Part shown: positions 11,473 through 23,000 of the stretch, in pieces
How the letters are laid out: every line of letters starts with the position of its first letter
Numbering within the stretch: the first letter of the stretch is position 1
Assembly: GCA_022813625.1 (NCBI GenBank)
Contig: JAKLMB010000026.1
Location: 1-64,000, forward strand
Length of the DNA stretch: 64,000 bases
Direction of reading: 5' to 3'
Source: Aaosphaeria pasadenensis
Taxonomy: Eukaryota; Ascomycota; Dothideomycetes; Pleosporales
Program-made: the position numbers and the translations under genes
Notes under the pieces: model-generated
The model's database searches: none
What the model was told of the DNA's origin: nothing
Seen by the model: only the letters and a program-made list of their open reading frames with translations

Positions 11473-12522
11473 TCACTTTGAGTGGAATGGGCTGAGTGCA
11501 ACCATCGAACGCTGCAGCCGTTCTAGAACACTGCCGCTGCTGGCCTCAATCTTCGCCGTAATCGTAGGGGTAATCTGACCATCTCCATCTTTATCGAGGC
11601 CACTAGCGGTAACAATGAGTGGACTGGATAAGCGAGGGTCTAGCGGAGATGCGTGTTCGCTTGGATCATCGGAATCGTACTCTGGTGGAGGTGTATGCGG
11701 TTGTGAGTCAGTATCAGTGTTCAGCACCTTGAAGGTGCCTTCCAAGTCAGTCTTGGGTGCAGGTTCTGTGTCCAATGAACGTATCATTTCTGGAATGGGT
11801 TCCGAATCGACTTTCGTCTGCTGTTGCGATTGATAATAATACTGTATCGCTTCATGCACAACGCATCCGCGTGACGATAGCGGGCGGATTCGTCGCGGCC
11901 GAGCATTGAAATCCAGAATGTGATCCTCGAGAACTTCGTGTTGACGTTGGTCAATCGACAAAGGACCACCGTTGAATCCTCCGAATCTCAAGACTTGGAC
12001 ATGTGTTGATATGACGTGAGTCTTTTCACTTCCAAGTGTGATTTCGGTCTGGATGCCCTCCGCCTTTGCCTCTTCCGGTGTGTACAACCAGCTCACAGCA
12101 AAGAATGTATCAACCTCGCTGCCATCAAGCTCTGCCTTCTCTTGGGCAATTCCCAACAGCAGTACACGACTTGTATCGCCATCTGTTGTTCCTATTTCGC
12201 CGATGTCTCCTCGATGCCATGTGTGTCCTTCGGTGGGATCTTGGACGTGGTCACATCGCGTCAGTCTGGTACTGCAGTCGAATGGCGAGCGATGTCTGTT
12301 ATTGTCCCGAGTCCGAGTCCGATTTCGGCTTCCTTCTTCTTCCACGATAAGCTTCAACGCTGTCGATCCCGGCACCCGATGAAGCGTTGCTACGTAAGGC
12401 GTATCCGCCGGACCAGCTGGTAACGGGTTTGCGAATGGCTCGGCGCGAGCTTTCTTGACATGCGATGGGTCAGGCACGTCAGGTGTAGTTATTGCAGTGT
12501 CTCTTTGGCGCTTTCGACGCAT
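11473..12522 (-). CDS. BAH-like domain protein, hypothetical
   Basis: Single-exon protein of 349 aa from the ATG at 12522. The N-terminus is basic (MRRKRQR) and could be a nuclear localisation signal. The middle (about residues 105-215) contains a GDIGEIG strand, a TFFAVSWLYTPEEAKAEG block and an ISTHVQVL block; this order of a V-x-W-L-Y-x-P/R-E-E strand followed by S-T-H resembles fungal bromo-adjacent-homology (BAH) domains, which bind chromatin or mediate protein contacts. The C-terminal 120 residues are Pro/Ser/Asp-rich and probably disordered. The BAH assignment is by eye and not certain; otherwise it is a hypothetical protein. Confidence 0.7.
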   Translation of the reverse strand: MRRKRQRDTAITTPDVPDPSHVKKARAEPFANPLPAGPADTPYVATLHRVPGSTALKLIVEEEGSRNRTRTRDNNRHRSPFDCSTRLTRCDHVQDPTEGHTWHRGDIGEIGTTDGDTSRVLLLGIAQEKAELDGSEVDTFFAVSWLYTPEEAKAEGIQTEITLGSEKTHVISTHVQVLRFGGFNGGPLSIDQRQHEVLEDHILDFNARPRRIRPLSSRGCVVHEAIQYYYQSQQQTKVDSEPIPEMIRSLDTEPAPKTDLEGTFKVLNTDTDSQPHTPPPEYDSDDPSEHASPLDPRLSSPLIVTASGLDKDGDGQITPTITAKIEASSGSVLERLQRSMVALSPFHSK

Positions 12523-14137
12523 GATCAAGGTCGGTTAGGTGAGAAAGGATTGGCAGCATATCCAGGTGTAGCTGGAGTGATATTCGAGGTACGCGGCCGG
12601 AGTTAAGACGGCCTTAGTCATCAACCTACCTGTCGTCATGGAGGTACTATGTACAATGAAGTTACCTCGGTACCACTACCTCAGGTGTCTAAATTACAAG
12701 TACCTACGAGGTTCCTAAATCTAGACATGAATTATATGTACTCCAGACCTATCCAACCACCTAACCTAACCTAGGTACCTACCTACCCAACTACTCAACC
12801 ACCTAAACTGCCTAGGCATTATGAGTTACTCGCCAGTAGTTTGTGCTGTTCGGGATTCAATCAACAAGAGTATTATCTAGGTAGGTACGGAGTAGATGCG
12901 GGGTTCTCACGGCCAATGGACAAACACAAACTGGCGAAGCATATGTTACATGAAACATCTCTCTCTATCGTGCAACCGAAGACGATAGTACAAATAACTC
13001 ATGCCCATAGCAGACCGCCCTGAACAGGTATGTTATGAGCTCCTTTCCTACCCGTACGCCTGCTCCTTGTATTCCACAATTGATGAAAGTACGGTCGCGC
13101 ATAGCTTCGTAGCACTGTCTCCAGACAGCGGCCACCGAGTGTGGCATGCCTTGCGGTATCATTTAGCATCAATTGATGTCCCTTGCGATACAGCCCTTGC
13201 GTGCGGTCCGGTCACCCATGGCATATCAGTCCACCACACCTTTTCTTTTGCGCGGTCCTCCGTCCTCCGTACATACTTGATTATCGACAAGCCTGGCGCA
13301 TCCTTTCCAGGGCAATGGTTGATCTCTAGTGTACCGAGTAATTGTGGTCTTGGGCCACCGAATTTGGAATCCTGCGATGTCCGTTTGTGCTGTGACACCA
13401 ACGGGAACGGCAACAACACGCCACCTCGTGTAGTACGACGCTGATCTCCGCTGAAGGCCTACCTAGGGAGGGGAGTTGATGAGACACCGACTCTTTGTCA
13501 ACAGTCCTCCCGCAACGCCGCATCACATACAGTCAGGCTGTTGTAATCAAAATCTCCCTCTGGAACGATACATCTCCAATGATAAAATACTCGTTATGGG
13601 AGACTCCATACCGATACAGCTGTCATAGGAAGGCAACGCATCAACCGTCTTGACCCCTTGGGAGAGCATGGCCCCGCGTTGCACATTGTTCCTTGAAACC
13701 GGTTTTTAGTGACACCAGACAAACGGTCGAATATCGTTATCGGACGGGAAAAGGAGACATATCGAATGCTGGCATTCTTCCTGTGTGGACATGGTACTCA
13801 GTAATTGTCGAAGATGTGAGCTAGCACTTCGTGGAAGCGGAAGCGGAAGCATTGCATATGCAGAGATCCAAAAGTGCGGGTAGCACACATATGCATTGGA
13901 GAACCAATCAACATCTGCAACCTTGCAGCCTCTGGCCGAAGCAACACCCAACAGCCAACACACAGTAGCTCATGCGTATCTCCTCTGTAGAAGATTTAAG
14001 GAGGCCGATGCCCCAGCATTCGATGGTTTCTGGTCTTCACCACCGCACATCATCTTTCAATCAAGCACCATCCACTGTGAAGCATTCAGTCAACACTTCA
14101 GCCCTTATCTTTCGATACCCGTCTATCTGCAGTCAGT
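12523..14137. other. Intergenic region with CCTAGGTA-type repeats
   Basis: About 1.6 kb between divergent genes. From about 12640 to 12830 it is rich in ACCTAGGTA/TACCTACC short palindrome-like words, and a TACGGAGTA word lies at 12886-12894. An ATG-initiated frame at 13001-13444 (147 aa) has no recognisable domain and is probably not a gene. Confidence 0.6.
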
Positions 14138-15241
14138 ATGGACGCAACCTCTGCCGCAACCTCTCCTGCAACCCCTCCCGCAACCTCTCCCGCAACCTCT
14201 GCCGCAACCTCTCCTGTAACTCCTCACGTAACCGCTCCCGCAACCTCTCCCGCAACCCCCCACGCATCTCCTCACGCAACCTGTCACGCAAACTTCGCTC
14301 ATCAGACGATTCCCGCCGAACTTGAGAACATCCATACCGAAACGAACATCGAAGTACTCCGCGACCGCGTGGTACAACTCCGTTACCATCTCGATGCTCA
14401 ATCCCGTGTCCTAGCGGAATCGGTCCGTGACAGCGCTCAATTGCGCGAAGAAAACAAACGACTGTTGGACACGCACTGTCCCAAAAACTACGCCCAACCC
14501 CAGATTGACAGCTTGACGAAAGCAAACGATAGGCTGTTCAAGTCGGAGTTGTTTTGGCGCAAGAAGTGTGGCGACCTGGAGCGCCGCATGGATGATTTGC
14601 CAGGGCCCTCGAAGCCAGCGAAGAGCGAACAGAGCACGGCGAGTGGAGAAGAGGCGGGAGTGGAACAGAGCACGGCGAGTGGAGAAGAGGTGGAAGTGGA
14701 ACAGAACGGTCATGCAGAGGAGGAGGCGGAAGTGGAACAGGACGGTCGCACAGAGGAGGAGGACAAAGAGGAGTGGGAGAAGATCGATGGCACAGAGGAG
14801 GAGGACGAAGTGCCGGGCTTGGAACAAGACGGTCGCACAGAGGAGGAGAACAACGGCGGTGAAGGCATCGGCATGGGCAGTGTCACCACAACGCCAAATG
14901 TGCAACCTCAGCGACAAGGGGTGAATCCGGCCACAAGCCATCGAAGGCCATTTCGGTTCAACCCAACCACTCATGCATACTCGGCTATGGTGAATACCCT
15001 TCCCCCACGACAGGTCTACCATTCGCACGGCATGCATCCTACACAACACTGGATGCCCTCCCAGACCGTTATGTACCCAGCCTTCAACCCGGTATCATAT
15101 CAATTCAGGCCCACCGTGCCTTCAGTAGCATCGAGCTCCAACCAAACGGCATTCGTGCCCCAAGCTTACGGGTATCGGAGTGACATGGCCCCAATGGGTG
15201 CCTATGATGTCAATGGCCATTATTATCACAGCCAAGTTTAG
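14138..15241 (+). CDS. Low-complexity repeat protein, hypothetical
   Basis: Single-exon 367-aa protein that I do not recognise. Residues 1-50 are a run of short S/T-P-A-T repeats encoded by tandem copies of a CTCCCGCAACC-like unit of about 12-15 bp. Residues about 70-150 are charged with heptad-like spacing (REENKRLL, ERRMDDL) and could form a coiled coil. Residues about 165-245 are tandem acidic repeats of the forms EQSTASGEE and EQDGRTEEE. The C-terminal 110 residues are rich in Pro, Tyr, His and Gln. There is no signal peptide. Minus-strand and +2 frames across it are long only because of the repeats. A scaffolding or nucleic-acid-related role is conceivable, but nothing shows it. Confidence 0.65.
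   Translation: MDATSAATSPATPPATSPATSAATSPVTPHVTAPATSPATPHASPHATCHANFAHQTIPAELENIHTETNIEVLRDRVVQLRYHLDAQSRVLAESVRDSAQLREENKRLLDTHCPKNYAQPQIDSLTKANDRLFKSELFWRKKCGDLERRMDDLPGPSKPAKSEQSTASGEEAGVEQSTASGEEVEVEQNGHAEEEAEVEQDGRTEEEDKEEWEKIDGTEEEDEVPGLEQDGRTEEENNGGEGIGMGSVTTTPNVQPQRQGVNPATSHRRPFRFNPTTHAYSAMVNTLPPRQVYHSHGMHPTQHWMPSQTVMYPAFNPVSYQFRPTVPSVASSSNQTAFVPQAYGYRSDMAPMGAYDVNGHYYHSQV
14145..14290. repeat. Tandem CGCAACCTCTCC-type coding minisatellite
   Basis: Degenerate tandem copies of a 12- to 15-bp unit resembling CTCCCGCAACC inside the start of the low-complexity gene. The units keep the reading frame and encode A-T-S/P-P repeats. Copy number is likely variable between strains. Confidence 0.8.
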
Positions 15242-15640
15242 GACTTCTACCGCAAGGTATTCGTCTATCACTGAGCATGTCGGCTCTCACACACTTGGGA
15301 TATCAACTACCGCCGTCACCATCGTGACACCCACCACCACCACCATCACCACCACCACCATCACCATCACCATCACCCCTCCCTCTCCCCTCCGTTTTTT
15401 TCTTTCGTTCTCAGGCAAGATATGACTCTCTCACTTAGTCTGTCACTCACGTATTCAGTCTCCTTTCGCTTTTTTCTTTCGTTTTCAGACAAGATATGAG
15501 TCTCTCACCAATTCTGTCTCTCACCAAGTCTGTCCCTCACAAGTATTTAGTCTCCTCTTTTCGTTTTTCTTCGTCGTTTCCAGGCAAGACATGTCTCTAT
15601 CACTGAGTCTGTCGGCTCTCACAATCATTTGGACACCTTC
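15240..15640. repeat. Degenerate tandem repeat array after the low-complexity gene
   Basis: Three related units begin near 15390, 15467 and 15555, each with a T-rich tract, then TTTCGTT, then CAGGCAAGATATG or close variants, then TCTCTCAC and GTCTGTC words. The end of the last unit (about 15596-15625) repeats a block right after the CDS stop (about 15262-15290; shared TATCACTGAG and TGTCGGCTCTCAC). A CAC/CAT microsatellite at 15331-15378 splits them. Confidence 0.75.
15331..15378. repeat. (CAC/CAT)n microsatellite
   Basis: Trinucleotide tract of CAC units with interspersed CAT, about 48 bp, in the 3' flank of the low-complexity gene. Confidence 0.9.
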
Positions 15641-17861
15641 TTTCGGTTTTACGACTGCGATCATGTTAGCAATTTACTATTAGCTAGGTATTGGTACGTA
15701 GTGGTTCTTTGAATAAAAAAACAATATACTTAAAATTTTGTGTGTACATCAACTAGTGAATATGTTTATCGGGCATTGGATGCACTTTATGTCTCACTCA
15801 TCACACTATGTATGAGTTGTAGGTGGAGGGTTGTAGCAAGTATTTCCCTGCTTTGTGCTGAGGTATGGCTCCTGGAGCATGACGATTGGGCCGGCGTATT
15901 ACTCCGAGGTATGCCTGTCACCTATGTATCACAATTCTAGTAGTTACTACGAGTAGTTACCAACGACCGCCCAACCGCCGTGCCGCCGAGAGAGAATTAT
16001 TCGTGTATTTATGGCGGCCAGCACTACGAGGGGTAGGAACCGGGCTCCGTCCAGAGTGCCTCACATTACAAGTATGTGTCGACGAGCTGTGGCTGCACCA
16101 ATTATCTTCGTCTAAGTGTTCGAAATAAACATGTCGATTACTACTCTTATACAGGATCGGATTGTGGCAGGATCGGATTACCATTCGTCAACCATTTGCT
16201 TGAGGTTGGTATGCTACGACGTATTAAGGCTGCCCTGTGTCGGTACGAACTTTGAAGTATACTCTGTACGTTACCTCCAGTGTGCAGGTATCTGATACGG
16301 TATGTCATGTGTACGGAGTACATTTGGTGATAAACGTGAAATGTTCCGTATACACAGTAGTGGTAACTATAATGTATCCTGTGATCATGACTGTTGGCTG
16401 GTAGATACTCCGTAAATCATCCAAGTAATTGCCTCATAACTAGGTATTTGTACGAAGGAGTCACAGTGGTGCAGTACTGTACATCACCAGTCACCTAGTC
16501 CAGTGTATGTAGGAAGTACCTACATACATAGTATTACGCGTCTTCATCAGGGATGAGGTCATGAAAAGATCCGTGCAGGCCGGTAGGGCTCCCGGACATC
16601 CCTGCCAAGCAGAGCAGAATGAAGGATGAGTGACAGAACAGGATTCATGAACAGACGATCAAAATTGGGTAATTAGTTACTTGGTAAATTAGTACACAAT
16701 AATTAGAAATGATAATGCACAGCACAGTAGATGCATTTAGTTAATCGGAGGGGTAGGGGATGGCAAGAGCATACCTAGGTAGGTACAAGTTAAGAAACGT
16801 CGGACGGCATGTGGACACTGAACAGCATGTACTCCATAACTCATGGGGATGATAATCATGGTAACTATAATACCTACAAATACATACGGAGTACTGTGTG
16901 CGGAGTACGGAGTAGACTCGTAGAGTCTCGTAGTTGCCGTGTACCTCCTCGTAGAATCTGAACGTTCACATGGTAAACAGGTCGGCTTCGTGCTATAATA
17001 AATTCCCATCTGTCCGCAATCGTACTCCAGTCTCCGTGTCTACTGTGTAAGCAGCGCCCAGGGGTCTCTGTTGAGAATCATCTTGTCGATAGAGGGAAAT
17101 GGTGATTTGATTTGACGACAGCCTCAACTCCTTGCACCGCCTCACACTTGCTCACGGAATCATGTTTCGTTTTGTCGAGCAATAATAATACAGTTGCGAC
17201 AAGTTGTAATTACCGTCCTTCAGGAATTCAGGATTAGGGTGCGGTGCCCTATCTGACCAGGATCCAGGGAGACGAGTTGACGTTCGCATTACACTGAGGC
17301 TGCCGTCTCACCCGGTGGCTGTCGTGAGAACCCGCCATGCTAATCATTTCCCCGTTACCTTTGCAATCCGGTCCACCTGTAAGTACCTAGGCACCTAGGT
17401 AAGTAAGATATTTACCCCAAGTCTCTCTCTCTGCAACTAGTTCCCGCGCGCAAAACGGGAAGCTGGACTAGTTGAGTGGCATGTGAATGATATGATAGGT
17501 CCTAGGACGAGACTGCGCGCGCAATCGTGTTACCTGGAGGCTTGTAGATATCCTCCACTCCAGTTAGCCACCATCAGGGTATCCACATTATTACTCTTGC
17601 TCCAGAAATCTTGTTCCTCGCACCCTTTTCTCTCTTTCTCTTTCTCTCGTTTCTTGACTGTATATGTTTTCAGAGTTTCTGCCATCCTTCTTTCCTGCCG
17701 ACAAACTTCTGTTCCCACCTTCCGGCGTTCACAGAGAGTACCTAGTTACAGGCACACCTTTCCGTACTTTGCCTCAGTCTCGCATCAACAGGTCCCTTCC
17801 AACGCTTCCCATTCTTCTTCGCATTGCGCGTCTCTTGCAACTACCTTGCTGATCGCCAACG
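15641..17861. other. Gene-poor spacer with TACGGAGTA words
   Basis: About 2.2 kb without a supported gene. TACGGAGTA or its complement occurs at 16312-16320, 16406-16414, 16885-16893 and 16906-16914. CCTAGGTA words occur near 16770 and 17386-17402. A pyrimidine-rich tract at about 17620-17700 probably belongs to the promoter or 5' UTR of the cutinase-like gene. Confidence 0.65.
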
Positions 17862-18966
17862 ATGAAAGCCACAATAGCCTCTACACTCGTCTTACTGCGA
17901 GCTGCGCTCACACTAGCACGATGCGATAACGGGCCCTGCGACAACCCAGCCGTTCTGGGCCTGGCTACCTCGGACTGCCAGAAGCACCACATCTTCACCG
18001 CCCGTGGCTCTACCGCCCCACGACCCGGACATGCTGGGGAGCTCATCCGACAAGTCTGCGAAGGATTGGACGACTGCGGTTATGAAGAGATCGACTACCC
18101 AGCCAGCGGTGGTGCGCAGGGGCCTGGTGCATGGTGCAAATCTGCCCATGAGGGTGCTCTCAATGGACAGAAACAAATGACCGAATATGCGGAGAGGTGT
18201 CCGGATGCTAAGCTGATTGTCATCGGCTTCTCTCAGGGTGGTTCTGTGGTGTTGGACATGATTGCCGGGGGTGGAGATGCCCAGGTTTTTGGTTGTCACC
18301 AGGAACAGAATGGTCCATTGGACAAAACAAAGTCCCCTGCTAACAAAGGTATGTCTAAGGCCCTTGGAGCTCCTGGGTTCAACTATGTCGCTAATGTCGT
18401 TCACAGTGGCTGTCATCGCTTCATTCGGTCCTACGGTGCGCTCGGCGGGCAACAATTACACCCTCAAAGGAGGAGAAAACTATGACGGACAAAGCAAACG
18501 AATCGACTCATCAAACAAGATACTCGACACCTACGCCGTCGAGGGCCGCCTACGCGCGTGGTGCAATTTCGGAGACCCCATCTGCGCTAAAGGAAGCCAA
18601 CCCTCCGATGTAAAAAATCACTTGAACTACTTCATCAAGTACACTGAGGAGGGCGCTCAATGGATCATAGAGACGGTCAAGAATGGAGGGCCCGGTTTGG
18701 GAAATCCCAACGTGAATCCCGTGTCCTCCACCTCGTTGCATTCTCCGGCTTCTTCAGCTTCTCAACTACCCTCCTCCCCAGCCACAGTCTCTACCTCTAC
18801 CAATCCGGTAGTATCGGCCACTTCACCTCCTAAAGCCGCTGGAACCCCATCCCCTACTCCCACACCCAACTCGCCTTCTTTTGGCATCCCCACGATTTCA
18901 GTGGCCCGGAACACTTGGTTCCTCTGTGGCGCTGTAATCATGGGGTCGCTTTTTTTTTTGTCCTGA
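17862..18966 (+). CDS. Secreted cutinase-family esterase, probable GPI anchor
   Basis: Two exons, 17862-18348 and 18407-18966 (58-bp intron, GTATGT...CAG), give 348 aa. Residues 1-20 are a hydrophobic signal peptide. The body matches the cutinase/acetylxylan-esterase fold (PF01083): nucleophile Ser124 in GFSQGG, and a later GDPIC segment and NHLNY segment supply the Asp and His of the triad; paired cysteines suit a secreted protein. It would hydrolyse ester bonds in cutin, acetylated polysaccharide or related substrates. Unusually, the domain is followed by about 60 residues rich in Ser/Thr/Pro and a final hydrophobic segment (FLCGAVIMG), the pattern of GPI-anchored cell-wall proteins. Confidence 0.9.
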
Positions 18967-19541
18967 TCTCTTTTAGCGATCACTTTCGACGACTACGCCT
19001 TCTGTCCCGTGGATTCACGCCTGTATAATTTATTACTCTTGTAATAGTATCGACATTAATCACGGTAATGGTTGAGGGGAGCGCAGTACGAGCGAGGTTA
19101 CCTGTGCGCCGATCCCTTGCCCTAAGGATCCACCCCAGACCCATACCATGACCGTTGGTCGTTTCGGCTCTGTGAGCCTCGTATTCGCTTCATCACTGGT
19201 CCACGGGCAGTCTCCAAGGCAATGCTTCTTTCACGCAGCGTTCTTTAGACATGATATCCGTGGGCGTTTACATAAAACGGCATCCTGGCCCGGCGCATTT
19301 GCTATTTCTTTACACATAAAATACACAAACAGGATTCCTCAACATGAATTCCTGCGCAATACAGATCTATTGACCATAAATCCAAGGGACTATGATGTGA
19401 GTTCTCTGTGCAAGATGCTTGGATCAAGACTACAACCTGGCGACGCTCTTGAACCAATACAATGGCAGCTAGATCATACGAAGCATCAATCACCAACCCG
19501 ATGATCGTGAAATAACGCTGCAAGACCATGTGATTACCCTA
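18967..19541. other. Convergent intergenic spacer
   Basis: 575 bp between the 3' ends of the esterase and the siderophore transporter. A 118-aa ATG frame at 19148-19504 has no recognisable domain and probably overlaps UTR sequence. Confidence 0.6.
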
Positions 19542-21541
19542 TTAGAAAACGTTGCCCTTTGTCTGTGTCATCTTCTTGACGTTGAGGTTGCGGAACAGAA
19601 GAATCCAGATGAATCCCAATGCCATGATCCCTGTTCCAGTCGCCAACATCCTTGTGGCGGCATACCCGTAAGCTTCTTGGATCGCGATGCGCTCTGGCGA
19701 CCCGATTTCGTAGCTCAACTGAACTTCCACGTCTGCAAAGATATCTGGAAGACTCTCTAACGCGGTCTCGGGAAGATACCTTTCCAGCGCTTTGCCAAAA
19801 GTATTGGTCCAAATGGCACCAGAGATGGTGCTACCTAGTGCGACACCAACATTTCCTACAACAGAGAGGAGAGCAAGTGCTGCAGCAACGTGCTGGTGGT
19901 CGACTGCTGCCAGTATTGCGACTTGCATGCAGATAATAAAGATACTACCGCCAACAGAAAGGAATATTTGGCACATGACAATGTAGCCAATGTAACCGTT
20001 CGGACGGCGGAAATAGATCAGCAGACCCTGTGCCAGGACATAGAGCGGCATCGCAATATACAGGAGCCACTTAAACCGACCCGTCCTGCGTATAGAATAT
20101 CCCACAATGAATAAGAGGAAGCCGGAAACCACGTCGAAACTATTGCCCACGTATCCGGCCTCAGCTGGTGGCAGGTTGTTGACCACCATCAAAAAGGATG
20201 AGAAGTAGCTGCTCCAGCAGTAATTTCCGATCATATATGTCATATCCAATAGACAAGCACCGATGACAGTACGATCTAGGAGGAAGTTGATGCTGAGGAA
20301 TGGTACCGGTGCAATGTAGGCTTCGTAAAGCCCAAAAAATACCAAAGCGACAAATCCGACCACGATCATGGCAATGATATATCCAGTCGACCAGCCATTA
20401 GGCGCCGAGTCGGCCAGTGTAAATGGAAGTAAGAATACTACCAAGCCGGAGGCGAAAAGGATTACCCCAAGAACTATCCGTGTGGACGTTCGTTAGCCTG
20501 CAATTGAACCGTTTTGAGATCTGAAATTGGTCACTTACGATCGAACTCCTTAATGCCCCACCAAAGCTTGGCCGGTAGGCTTCGTCCGCTGCTTTCTCTG
20601 ATGACTAGACCTCGCTTTTCGGCTTTCTTTAAGTTATGCTTGAGGACAAAGAACAGAGGTGCTGCAACAACGGGCAGAATGATCGCAAAGCAACCAATTC
20701 CCCATCGCCAATTCACGTTAGCCTGGAATCCTTCGGCTGCCTTTGACCCTGCGAAGACAGTGATCATGTAGGGAGAAGAGGTAAAGGCGTAAGCCAAACC
20801 TCGATTGCGCAAATTTGTCGAATCGGCAGTGATCACATCAACGGAATAGATGAGCCCCGAAAAACCAACTGAGTAGAATATCTAGCAGCGGCAGGAGCAG
20901 TCAGCTATCATATCACAAATTGAACCGGAGAAACAAACGTACCTGAGCTGCACAGTACGTGGCGAGGTTCTCTGAAACAGCCAAAATTATCAAGCCCAAT
21001 GTTGCAAAACACACCATGACAAGGAATCCTTCGGCACGACCCCAGAGGTCCAACATCTTAGCAAGCGGGATGTAAACTGCAGCAGTCATCGAGCTAGCCA
21101 CAATGTTGATGACAGTCAAGAGCGAATGCGATTGGAATGAACTCGTTGCGAACGGCGTCAGAACGTACAAGACCGAAGACTGAAATCCGTTGGTCATATA
21201 GAGAAGCCAAATCCTGTTGACGTGAATTAGTTCCTCGATTCTAGTAGAGTAAAGTCAAAAGGGTTGGGCACGTACAGAACAAATACAGCAACAAGGGATT
21301 TCTTCGACCATGTCAATGTCACGGCTTGGACGTCCTTGATACCCTTCTGAAGGCCCTCGTCCGGGTATGGCTTATTGTCGCTCGACACTGAGGCTGCATC
21401 GGCCGCAGCGGCTGCAGGAGTATTTGTGATAACATCTTTATTATCCGATCTGATTGGAACAATAGGAATTGGGTTGTCCACATCAGCGGTGGCCGCTGGT
21501 CTTTGAGCACTGCCGCTGAGAGCGATCTTGGGAAATCCCAT
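19542..21541 (-). CDS. Siderophore-iron transporter-like MFS permease
   Basis: Four exons on the minus strand (21541-21276, 21213-20943, 20881-20539, 20473-19542) give 603 aa; the three introns are 61-65 bp. After a cytosolic N-terminus of about 75 residues rich in Ala, Asp and Pro come about fourteen hydrophobic segments. The first repeat contains SSFQSHSLL and DLWGRAEGF blocks typical of the Mir/Arn siderophore-iron transporter family (TC 2.A.1.16). Such proteins import ferric siderophores by proton symport at the plasma membrane. No siderophore-biosynthesis gene lies beside it, so it may serve xenosiderophores. Upstream is about 1.4 kb of intergenic DNA. Confidence 0.88.
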
Positions 21542-22334
21542 GATGGACCGGGCTGCAATTGACTAGATACCTAGAGACAACAGGTATAAGAGAGAGAATA
21601 ATAATTCAGTAGAACATGGAAAAGCTGGCGAACGCAGCGCCTTTTACCTGTTCTCTGTAAGGTGGTCCCACAATCCGCTAGCTCATGCATCGTCGCCTCT
21701 GAAGGTTGTTTTATAGTTTGAATGGCGTTAGAAAAATGGTACCTGGGGCAACAAGGGTGAGATCAGATTAGATCATGTGTAGTTGTGGCGCGATTTTCTA
21801 CTGAAAGCATCCGGGTGTAGCAGGCAATATTCATTATTTTTTCAGTTAGACTGGGCAACTAACTACCCTTGTGAAATATTCTGGAGCGCCCGGAACGCGT
21901 GAGGCGCTACGCAAGAGTTGGTGGTCTTTTCCTTTAGGCTGTGGCCGAGATCAAGAGTCAGACCTTTCATCAGGCCGAAGAGAAATACATATTACCTTCC
22001 TCGTAGCCACAATTACTTTTAGCGGGTAATGTTCCGACGTGCCTAGATTGGAACCCTTTTTTATCTGATCTAGTCAATCGTCCTTGAAGGTGGTGGGAAG
22101 GAAAGCCGCGCTACTGGGCCGTTATTGACCTAGTTGTAGTAATGGCTGGCCTGATGCCATCCATGTGTTGAGAAGAAAAAAGCCTTCGGAGAAGTGTTGA
22201 CTAGCACTTTAGCAAGCAAACAAGACCCCAGTCAAGACTTTCAGCGGGTCATATTCCTATCAAGCTTTTCGCCTCGCGCGTCGAGATCCATACCTTGCAG
22301 AATACCTTGCTTACACGTGTGTGCATGTGTGTGT

Positions 22335-22365
<31 letters not shown>

Positions 22366-23000
22366 CGTAGATAAATGTTCCTTGATCTACTCCGCACCTT
22401 TTCTTGTAATTAACATCACACATATAGTCTTTGGTGCTGGTCCAGTAGTAGTCTTCGACAGATCAAGGATGCAGGATTGGGAAGTGTGCGCAGAGAGCCC
22501 TCCGCATTTACCAAAACCAATCTCCAATAATCTTGTCCGGCAACTCCACAAGTAAACAGCCAAGTATCATAAGAAAGAAGCGGCAATCGGCGAGAGCTGA
22601 TTATTGACCTAGGTGCAGCATGTTCTCGAGATTTTGATTCATGAAATCGCTAAAAGTATTGATGTGTTCCGCAGCAAAATACCAGTGGGTCAGCTAGTCA
22701 ACGCCAGGGCGCGCTGCGCTTGTCAGGCGACTCTCTTCTCGACCCAACAGTGCCGAAGCCTTTGCGTCCTCCTTCGTGCTACCCTTGGTCCATTCTAAAT
22801 TTTCGAGCATTCTCCATGATGGCATTGTTGACCCGTTGTAGCAACATGATGGAGCCGGAAGCAAAGGCTTTTTTGCTTATTCTTGGTCCCTATTCTTTCT
22901 TGCCAGACCGCCGCATGCGTGATAAGCATTTTGAACATACAGGATGATGAAGTGACAAAGCTTCTTCGACTATTACCGACTTCCAAATTTGATCAGTCTT
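21542..23000. other. Intergenic region with TG microsatellite
   Basis: About 1.5 kb holding the transporter promoter and the 3' flank of the next regulator. A (TG)n tract of roughly 47 bp lies at 22320-22366. No gene is supported. Confidence 0.6.
22320..22366. repeat. (TG)n microsatellite
   Basis: Mostly perfect GT/TG dinucleotide run with a few interruptions (CATG, TATG). Intergenic. Confidence 0.9.

Noticed and set aside
13001..13444. ATG-initiated plus-strand frame of 147 aa
   Set aside because: No recognisable domain, composition like the surrounding spacer and no supporting splice or repeat structure; could be a lineage-specific gene but not supportable.
14133..14525. Minus-strand frame of 130 aa with R-E-R-L repeats
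   Set aside because: It is the antisense shadow of the tandem CGCAACC repeat in the plus-strand gene; the repeat length keeps several frames open at once. No splice or promoter context of its own.
19148..19504. 118-aa ATG frame between convergent genes
   Set aside because: Sits where both 3' UTRs are expected, no recognisable domain.
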